Part shown: positions 56,273 through 64,000 of the stretch, piece by piece
Layout: the number at the start of each line of letters is the position of its first letter
Position numbering within the stretch: position 1 is the stretch's first letter
From: Cryptomeria japonica
Taxonomy: Eukaryota > Streptophyta > Pinopsida > Cupressales > Cupressaceae
Assembly (NCBI RefSeq): GCF_030272615.1
Contig: NC_081414.1
Coordinates: forward strand, 781,982,119 to 782,046,118
Reading direction: 5' to 3'
DNA length: 64,000 nt
Position numbers and translations under genes: made by a program
Notes under the pieces: generated by a model
The model's input: the letters and a program-made list of their open reading frames with translations, nothing else
Told to the model about the DNA's origin: nothing
The model's database searches: none

Positions 56273-57899
56273 TCAGAAGTTTTGGTTGTGTTCATCCCAT
56301 TTTTGGTTTGATGTTGGTCTCTCCAGTTAGTTCCTTTTGTGGTCTCCTCTTTTCATGACTCTATTTCCCAATGGATATGACATTAATCATTTGCAAAACC
56401 TATGGGTTCATCCTGCATCCCTTACAGTCCTTGTCCCCAATTAGAGCCAGTTGTTACCCTATTTTAAACTTGGTAATATTTAAACTTTTTAGCATTTAAA
56501 ATTTTATGTGCAATAGTTGTTGATTTGAAAGGTCTCCTATAATCCTCAAATGATAAGTCTCCTATCTCATCGGCTATTTAACAAATTAAACAAAGTTGTG
56601 GATATTCTTATTTTCACCAAAGTGAAGGACCCATCAAATAGGTTATCCCACTAAGTTCAACAAAATATTGATGGACTTGATGGATTTGTGGATATTCTTT
56701 TTGCATGGTTGATCAAGTTTTCAAAGATGTTGATAAGGAGAGTAATGAGTTTCAAGTTAATACAAATTGGTGTTTTTCCCTGAGACTCATAACTTTCTGA
56801 AAAGGAAATGATGATTCAAACATTTTATAGTTGTCAGCAACTTCCTAAAAGACTAGAAAAGGCACTAGCAAGAGAAAGGCTTCATTGGCAAGTTTGTGTG
56901 CCTTCACAAGTTGTCATACTTTTCAAACTCACCAAAGGAGGAAGAGTTTTCAGTGCTGCTTATAATTTTCATGATCGGATAAAATCACCATTGGCGAATT
57001 CACCAACATTGTAAACTACAACTAAATGCAGATGCATTCTTACTCATCAAAGAGTTAGTTATTATAACTCATAAGTTTGGGATTTGAGTAAGTTTCCCAA
57101 GTTTCCAACAATCGATGTTGACCATGGAAATGCAAGCCTTCAGTGACAAGTGATATCATTACCATAACTACCCAAAACAAAAAGAAGATTTGAAACGAAG
57201 AATTATCACAATCTTCATCGGGAGTTCTACACTTATCGGCAAGTTAATTCTTTTCCACAAGTCACCGATAGAGTTTGAAGCTAGGTGTAAAGAGTCACTA
57301 AAAATCTCGAGTAAAAGGCTCCTATCTTCTATGCAAAACCTTTGAGTTTTAAAGAGTTATGTGATTTTTATGGTCTAGGGTATAATATTGTATCAAATCT
57401 TGGTTATGATGGCATAGGTTGTGGACCTAATTGCTAAGATATTGAGATTCTAAAACCTAAACTGCATCATCATAACACTAGACTAGGATATCGACCTACA
57501 TCTTACAAGGCTAAACGATGGTTAATTGTCAACATAATTTTTGTTGAGCCTTCCTCTTAAGCTTGTACATCCTGAATACATTGATACTATAACACCATCT
57601 AACAAAGTTCATTTGGACCTTTTCCCTTTAAATGAGTCCTTAAATGAATTCTTGTGTCTATTTGTTGAGTTACCTTCTTACCATCATAAACGTTAATTCC
57701 CATATTATTTGAATGCTAAAGCATACTTTGGGGAATTTGTCATGAGTATTAATAAAGAAAATCACTTATCCCATGATGAGGAATGCATATCTTTATCTCA
57801 TCCAGAAGGCCATGGTACTCTCATAATGAGAGAAACTATTAATGTTGCCATGGATGATAAATCTCTTGATAAGGTTATAAAAGTTTGAAAGTGTCTATC
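56273..57899 (+). pseudogene. Degenerate gag/protease region with a G-patch-like segment
   Basis: Mostly broken frames. The segment at about 57340-57520 reads SFKELCDFYGLGYNIVSN, LGYDGIGCGPN, then HHHNTRLGYRPTSYK, a glycine pattern like the G-patch found before RT in some retroelements. A short frame at 56808-57014 has no recognisable domain. No clear zinc knuckle or D-S/T-G protease was found. Confidence 0.45.
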
Positions 57900-60800
57900 C
57901 TTAGAGGAATCTAAGGAATATTCAGATGTCCTACATTAGTTTCCTAATATCTTTTCTTGGTTATATGATGAAATTCCAGGGATTGTTGAATTAATTCTAG
58001 TTCACAATAATATGCTAAGTCCTAATGCCAAGCCTATAAAGAAAAAGATATGAAAAATAAATCCCAAGGTAGCCTCGTTAGTCAGGACAAAGATAGAAAA
58101 GGTTTTAAAAGTTGGTTTTATCCATCCTATCGACTACTTTCCTTGGATTGAACATTGTTCCAATTGGTAAACCTAATGTTCAAATCCAAATCTGTATTGA
58201 GTTTCAAGATTTAAATAATGCTTCCCTCAAGAATGAATTTCTACTCCAGAATATTGATACGATTTTAGATTCAATTACAGGTTATGCTTTTGTCTCTTTC
58301 ATGCATGGCTTCTTAGGTTATAATTAGATTGACATTAAACTGAAAGATCAGTACAAAACTGCTTTTACAACCTTTTGGGTACCTTCAATTATGCCATCAT
58401 GTCGTTTAGGTTGAAGAATGTAGGAGAAACCTACCAATGAGCCATGACTCATATTTCATGATTTCATCCTTAATATTTTAAAACATTATGTTAATGGTGT
58501 CTTAATGAAGTTGATTATCTACCAAGATAGTGTCAAGAATATTTGATCAATCTTTGAAAGGTTTCGACTATATAAGATGAGACAAATCCTCTTGTGTGTT
58601 TTTAGTATTGATGCTAGAAATTTTTTAGGGTTTATTGTCTCTCGCTATGGAATCAAGATAGATACGAACAAAATCGATGAAATTGGTAACATGCCTCCAC
58701 CAAAGAACATATCTCAAATTCATAGCTTGCAAGGGAATATTCAGGCCATTCATAGATTTGTAGCTCAATTGGTAGATTATACCCTTCCATTCACATAATT
58801 GTTGAAGAAAGATGTACATTTCAAGTGGAATGAAGAGTGTCAGAAAACCATTTGATTCTATCAAGAATTATTTGGCTATTCCAGCCATCTTGATGTCGAC
58901 TATGTTAGATAGGCCCTTCCTTTTATACATATCTGCCTCATCTAACTATCTAGTAGTCTTGTTAGCTCATCATGATGATGATGGTCGAGAAAGGGTTGTA
59001 TATTACATTAGCCAATTTCTTGTCAAGTATGAAACTCGACATTCTACAATAGAAAAAAATGCTTAGATCTTGTCTTTGCAACATGGAAGCTAAGTATTAT
59101 ATCCTTCATCCATAAATATGAGTAGTCATTAAAAATAATCTTCTTAAACATCTCTTTCAAATTTTGACCTCTTAGATAGGCTAGATAAGTGGGTAATGTT
59201 TCTTTCTGAGTTTGATATAAAATTGATGGCTTAGAAGTCAACTAAAGGGTAGGTATTGTCATCCAATTACTTGAATACCCTACTATCAAATACTTTCCTA
59301 CTTTAGACCTCTTCCTTAATGAGGATCATTGACAATTAGTCAAGAGCCCATATGGGTCATGTATTTCGATATATCGAGATGTCAAACTAGTTCAGGAGTG
59401 GGTTTTGTGTTGAGCTCACCTAAAAGAATGGTAGTCCCTCTTTCCTTTCATTTATAATTCCATTGCACTAGTACCATCACTAAATATGAATCCCTAATTG
59501 TTGTCTTATGCTCTATGATTGTGATGGAAGTGAAGCATATTCACATTCATGGGGACTTTGAACTTCTTGTAAATCAAGTAACAACAACATAACATGTTAA
59601 CCAGTTGAAATTATCTCAGTATAAATATTTAGTCATGACCATACTCAAATATCTCACCACTTATACTATTGATAGCATATCTTAGAGAGAAAATCATCAT
59701 GTAGATGCAATGGCAAGTGCTACTTCCCTTGTAGGCCTAAACTATACTCAAAATGAGTATCATTTTTTGATACAAGTTCTTTGCTCTCCTATTGTATCTG
59801 ATCAACTTGAATTTGATAGTTCTATGTGTGCTCATGTAGACTTGGAAGAGTATTTTATGCATATCTATAACTATCTTAATAGTAGAATTTTTCCAGATGA
59901 CGCTAGTAAGAGTACGCATGTTTGGGTTCAAAAGCTTGCTACTTGGTATATTCTCTTATCTAATGCTTTTTATCAAAGATCATACAGTGGTCTTCTTCTA
60001 CATTTTTTAAATAAAGCCAAGATATATATTGCCTTTCAGGAAGCCCATTCATGTTTTGGAGGTGCGAACTTTGAAGGTAAATCTCCAATTCATAAATCAA
60101 CCCACATGGGGTATTATTGGCAAACAATGGAATAAGATTCATTTGCCTTTGTAAAAAAATTCCCTCAATGTCAATAATATAGTAACCTTATTCGAGCTGC
60201 CATGTAGGTAAGATATCTCTCCCTTATTCTAAAGGACATACCTTCATCATTACTGCTATAGATTACTTCACTCTGAGTGGGTCAAAGATATACCGCTAAG
60301 GTCCACCACTACTGGTATAATTTGTAGGTTTATTTTAGATAATTTTGTTTCTCATTTTGGTTTACCTATTGTCCTTATGTTTGATAATGGTACACCATTT
60401 AAGAGCAAGGAGCGTAGGCAATTTCTAGAAAAATTTCACATTTTGCATCTTTTTTTTGCACCATATTTTCCTCAGTCTAATGGTCAGGAAGAAGTATCCA
60501 ACCAGAATATTGAGTGGATATTACACAAAACCATTAGTAAGAATGATAAATATTGGAATACTCAATTGACCTATACACTACAAGCCTATCACAAAAGTGT
60601 ATGTATAGATACAAGAATGAAACCTTATAACCTTGTGTACAGAACTGATGCACTCACTCCCTTAGAGTTTGAAATTTCTTCATTATGCATTTCCATTAAG
60701 GGGATAATTTATGATGACTCTTATCATACCCTTTGTATCAACCAGCATGAGTTGTTAGATGATTGTTGCGTAAAGGCCCTTCAACATCTCCAAACCTATA

Positions 60801-61030
60801 AAAAATCCTTATATAAATAGTATAACCAGAGTGTCCTTCTCTTAAAATTTCAAAATAGGTGGCTTGGTTCTTTATGGGAATTAAAAGAATGCTAACATGC
60901 CACACAACCAAAGTGGGAAATCTAGCCCAAATTGGTTGGTTCTGTACATAATCACCTATATTTATAGTTTTGGTGCCTATGGTTTGTCTCATATAGATGG
61001 CAACCTTTTAAAGAGCCTATGAATGTTTTG
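57900..61030 (+). pseudogene. Tat-like pol: RT, RNase H, second RNase H, integrase
   Basis: RT starts near 58060 (TKIEKVLKVGFIHP) with IVPIGKPNVQIQICIEFQDL and LQNIDTILDSI at about 58150-58290. LGFIVSRYGIKID follows at about 58626-58664. RNase H is at about 58890-59066 (LLYISASSNYL, YETRHSTIEKNA). A second, archaeal-type RNase H-like stretch spans about 59395-59740 (HIHGDFELLVNQV, then DAMASATSLVG). Integrase is at about 60200-60830 (MFDNGTPFKSKE, FFAPYFPQSNGQ), followed by a C-terminal tail to about 61030. The YVDD-type block is degraded. Many stops and shifts, inactive. Confidence 0.82.
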
Positions 61031-61161
61031 CATTTACATTGATATTATGTGTAGAAGGAATTTATATGTCATAAGAACAACCCTTAGTTATGTAGGGTTG
61101 TTTTTCTATGACATTTCTTCATCAAAACAATTCCATATATCTCTATGTTATGGAGTGACTA
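61031..61161 (+). other. 3' untranslated remnant of the Tat-like element
   Basis: 131 bp between the end of pol and the next LTR. It includes an imperfect inverted repeat (AACAACCCT...AGGGTTGTT) at about 61077-61112. No gene. Confidence 0.45.
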
Positions 61162-63424
61162 TGTTGGCATTGTGTTGTCATTGATGTCAACTGGTATAAG
61201 ATGACCATCGGTAGATGAGATGTATGGGCAACTCTAGAATGAAGGAGTATAGGATGTGATATCTTGGATATCACCTTGTTTTGAAGAACATCGGTAAAGG
61301 TAAGGAAGATGACCTTGGGAGTCACCAATACACAAGTTAGTGCCTAACTTGTGTGATGAGATAGAGAGGTGTTTGAGCGGTTGTTTGTGATGAAGAGGCA
61401 AAATGTTATCTGAATAACATCAACATTGGTAGACAATAATGAACTAGTGTGCTGTGAGGTTGCAGAACTACTAGACCCTCATCGGTTGAAGATGCAGTCA
61501 TCATGAGAAGCAATGACTAAATAGTGAGTGTGTCCACACTAGATCACATGTGCTTGTTTGATGAAATACTGCACAGACAAGGAACTCACATGAGCAGATG
61601 ACAAGGTGTTACTCCACCAAGTATGTGGGACTTATCTCCTATATGCATTGAGGCATTATAGTTTGGTGAGATAAGAGTGAAGAGTTAAAAGAAAGGACTT
61701 GTCAGATCACTCTAGATCCACCAGTGAATTGAGGGAATGACTTAAGTGAGAGAAGGTATGCTGAAGAAGAGTGATATGTTTGTCATTCAAACAAACTAGT
61801 TGAGTAGATACAGTCAAAGGAGAATGGTCTGACTGATGAAGGAGTCTAGCAAAGGTTGATGACTGGTGTCATCAAGCATGATAACCAGTCTGTAACCCCA
61901 CTGGTAATATGAGCAAGGTGCACATACAGGCGACTCTCCACCTTGGGGAAATGAGAAAATGAGCTTTCTCAAAGAAAGACATGTCTGACGACCAGTCAAG
62001 GTGTTCCACCCATAGTTCAGCAGAATGCAGACATGATGAGGTTACCGGTACAGTGTGTGATATCGGTAGGGATAGCAAACTAGCAGGAAAGAGGAACCGG
62101 TTGAGTGGTTGGTCGGTGATCCAATTTGGACCAACATGAAGTGCCAAGATGGAAGTTAGTCGATATGGATGCCACATGGAATCAATGTGGCAAACCTACA
62201 TTTGGATAAAGATGGAATGTACATCAATTGGGTTGTTGCAGGGTTGGTTGGCTTTAATGAAAAGTCACACAAATCACGAGACATGCTGCAGAGGGATTGT
62301 AGGGGTTTGAGGCTTGAGGTCTGGACTAAAACTACGAGTCAACCAAGAGTGATTGAGAAGATTGAGGTGACAAAGGTAACAGCATGATAGTTCATTTGTG
62401 ATTGACCAAGGGATCAACTATTAGGGTAAAAAGAAAGTCACTAGAGATGGAAGGCGTGATCCAAAAGATGCGAATATGATGGAGTTGTGCAATTGAATGT
62501 CAAAAAGATTAGATCATGCAAGATCTAATTGGATTTGTTTTACCTTGATGATGGTGAGGAAACCCTAACCAACTAGATTTTGAATTGGTTTTTGGAGGGA
62601 AAACTGGACTATAAGTGTGTGGCTGAAGAGAATGTTTAGTGCTGCTAAATAGTAGAATATTGTGTGATTGCAAATTTGAAGACTTATGTAAGTAAGAGAA
62701 AATAATCCAAGTGCTTAATAAGCATCTATAAAGAGAGTGGGAGTGAGAGAGAACCTAGTTGAAGCTTTCAACTGGTTGGAGAGAAGAACCGATAGTGTTC
62801 ATACTCGCAATGCAGAAATGAAGGAGGCTATAGAGAAGATAAATAGAGAACCAGTAGAGAGGAGAATCGATGAAGAGGAGATTCAGTGAGAGAAGTATAG
62901 AAGAGAGATATACTGGTAAGTCTTAACAACAGAGAAGTAGTAGGTGAAGAGCAACAGAGAAGTGAGTCGGTGAAGCAGAGAAGGTATCTCACTGATAGAG
63001 TAAGCTATATATATATATATATATAATGGTTACAAGATACACTTATAACAAGATAACCATTTATGTATTTGATGTTTACATTAGGAACACTGAGTTGTAT
63101 CTCAGTGTAGGGGTTGTAGCTCCTTGGTTTGGTGCCCTAAACTATGTAACTATGATTTATTGTGAGGTTGGATTGGAGTAGTAGACTACAACAACATTGC
63201 TCACTGAGGTTTTTCCCATCTTGGGTTTTCCTCGTATATGTTGGTGTTGTGTGATATTCCCTTGTGAGTATGTTTTGTATTTAAGTTAGTCTCCTCCCTA
63301 CCTGGTAAGTCTACATTAAGTTAAATCTATCGACCGGTGTACTAAAAAAGGACTACAAAAGAAAAAATATTTGAGAACCATTGATTCACCTCCTCCCCCT
63401 CTCAGCAGTGCATTGTGTCTAACA
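61162..63424 (+). repeat. 5' LTR of the right-edge copia element
   Basis: 2263 bp, unusually long for copia, ending GTGTCTAACA. It contains a (TA)n run (about 63006-63026) that may serve as a TATA region, GAGGTTTTTCCCATCTTGGG (about 63206), and GATTCACCTCCTCCCCCTC (about 63382). Short frames inside it are not called. Confidence 0.78.
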
Positions 63425-63426
63425 AT

Positions 63427-63438
63427 TAGTATCAGAGC
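63427..63438 (+). promoter_or_regulatory. Primer-binding site, tRNA-Met type (one mismatch)
   Basis: TAGTATCAGAGC two bases after the LTR; the consensus is TGGTATCAGAGC. Confidence 0.85.
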
Positions 63439-63497
63439 ATAGGTTCCCAATTAGAAGAGTGTTCTCCAACTTGGGTAGATTCCGGCCTAAGGACACA

Positions 63498-64000
63498 ATG
63501 GTTTGTTTAGTATCAATCTTCGCTCCTATATTTGATGGTTCAATTTTTTCTGTTTGGAGTTGCAAAATGGAGGTATTCCTTTCCTCCATAGGGTTTGATG
63601 TATGGATGTTAGTAATTGATGGTCTCCCTAGAAAGGTCAATCTTCCTACCAGATTTGTAGAACAAAGAAGAAACAAGTGCAATGAAGAAGCCATGAAGGC
63701 TATTTTTAGTGGACTCACCGGTGATGTCTCTTCATAGGTGGATAGGTGTAAAACAACAAAGAGATAATGGGAATGATTGAAGAAGCTCTATGGAAATTAA
63801 CCATCAACTGTAGAACTAAAAATTCAAGCAAATATGAGAAATGCCTCTCATATTTATCAGGATGATGAACATAGATCTACTAGTAGCCATAGCAGTGATG
63901 AAGAAGGAGCTTAACTCTTCATGGCCCAAGAATTTGAAAGTGGTTGGGCAAACAGTTCCCCTCAACAAAAAATGTTGAGTAGTGATGATGATGAAGAGGA
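63498..64000 (+). pseudogene. Start of copia gag, degenerate and truncated by the window
   Basis: MVCLVSIFAPIFDG opens a copia-type Gag with WSCKMEVFLSSIGFDVW and MKAIFSGLTGDVSS. A stop at 63735-63737 is followed by the continuing frame (VDRCKTTKR, LKKLYGN, then VELKIQANMRNASHIYQDD), with more stops. The C-terminal part (FMAQEFESGW, then DDDEE) continues past the edge. Confidence 0.75.

Larger units (their letters stand above)
53070..61161 (+). mobile_element. Tat-lineage Ty3 (gypsy) retrotransposon, decayed, 3' end displaced
   Basis: A 5' LTR (53070-54077) is followed by TGGGGACTCTGCTGGGGA, resembling the LTR junction typical of plant Tat-type elements. Next come a long acidic ORF region, a G-patch-like segment, and RT, RNase H, a second RNase H-like domain and integrase to about 61030. 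The double RNase H supports Tat. The 3' LTR is not seen: a copia LTR starts at 61162, so it was cut off or lies beyond that insertion. All frames are broken. Confidence 0.8.
61162..64000 (+). mobile_element. Large SIRE-like copia element, 5' part (runs off the right edge)
   Basis: A 2263-bp 5' LTR, a primer-binding site and the start of gag. The LTR start TGTTGGCATTGTGTTGTCA is related to that of the element at 42891 through the shared TTGTCATTGATGTCAAC. Pol and 3' LTR are outside the window. It has inserted in or next to the 3' end of the Tat-like element. Confidence 0.82.

Overview
This window looks like plant nuclear DNA from a large, repeat-filled genome. A conifer or other gymnosperm is my best guess, at low confidence. 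The evidence is an intronless G-type lectin receptor kinase of plant type, plant LTR retrotransposons of several lineages (SIRE-like copia, chromodomain Ty3, Tat-like Ty3), long LTRs, deep nesting, and heavy decay of nearly every coding region. I saw no tRNA, rRNA or CRISPR features and no intact host gene. Lineage assignments were made by reading motifs by eye, with no database search.

Layout. 1-10775: the 5' part of a gag-only LTR element (TR-GAG type, minus strand), cut inside its LTR by a complete copia element (3252-9612) that keeps matching 5-bp target duplications. 11148-26780: a decayed plus-strand Ty3 chromovirus with a perfect ACTAG target duplication. Its 3' LTR is interrupted by a second, younger TR-GAG copy in plus orientation (18680-26491). 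The chromovirus 5' LTR preserves the empty site of that insertion. 26786-34886: AT-rich DNA holding a lectin receptor kinase pseudogene (28236-30631) and a small non-autonomous LTR element (32846-34886).

34887-42066: AT-rich DNA, then a degenerate Helitron-like element of the Helentron/Helitron2 type. It has an OTU-like protease module, a DUF6570-like region, an HUH Rep and a PIF1-like helicase. This is the most unusual content of the window. 42068-49426: a minus-strand copia 3' fragment fused to a head-to-tail remnant of a SIRE-like copia (3' UTR, LTR, gag-pol, LTR). 49427-53069: LTR pieces of further copia elements and a coiled-coil ORF in the gag position. 53070-61161: a decayed Tat-lineage Ty3 element with a threefold protein repeat, a G-patch-like segment and two RNase H domains. 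61162-64000: the 5' LTR and gag start of another large copia element running off the right edge.

How the parts relate. The two TR-GAG copies encode no reverse transcriptase, so they must have been moved by proteins supplied in trans. They share a recurring hairpin with a GTGCAC palindrome in the LTR and leader, which could be an RNA dimerisation or packaging signal. Nesting gives a relative order: chromovirus older than TR-GAG copy 2, and TR-GAG copy 1 older than the copia inside it. The receptor kinase is the only host gene recognised, and it is broken by one frameshift and one nonsense codon.
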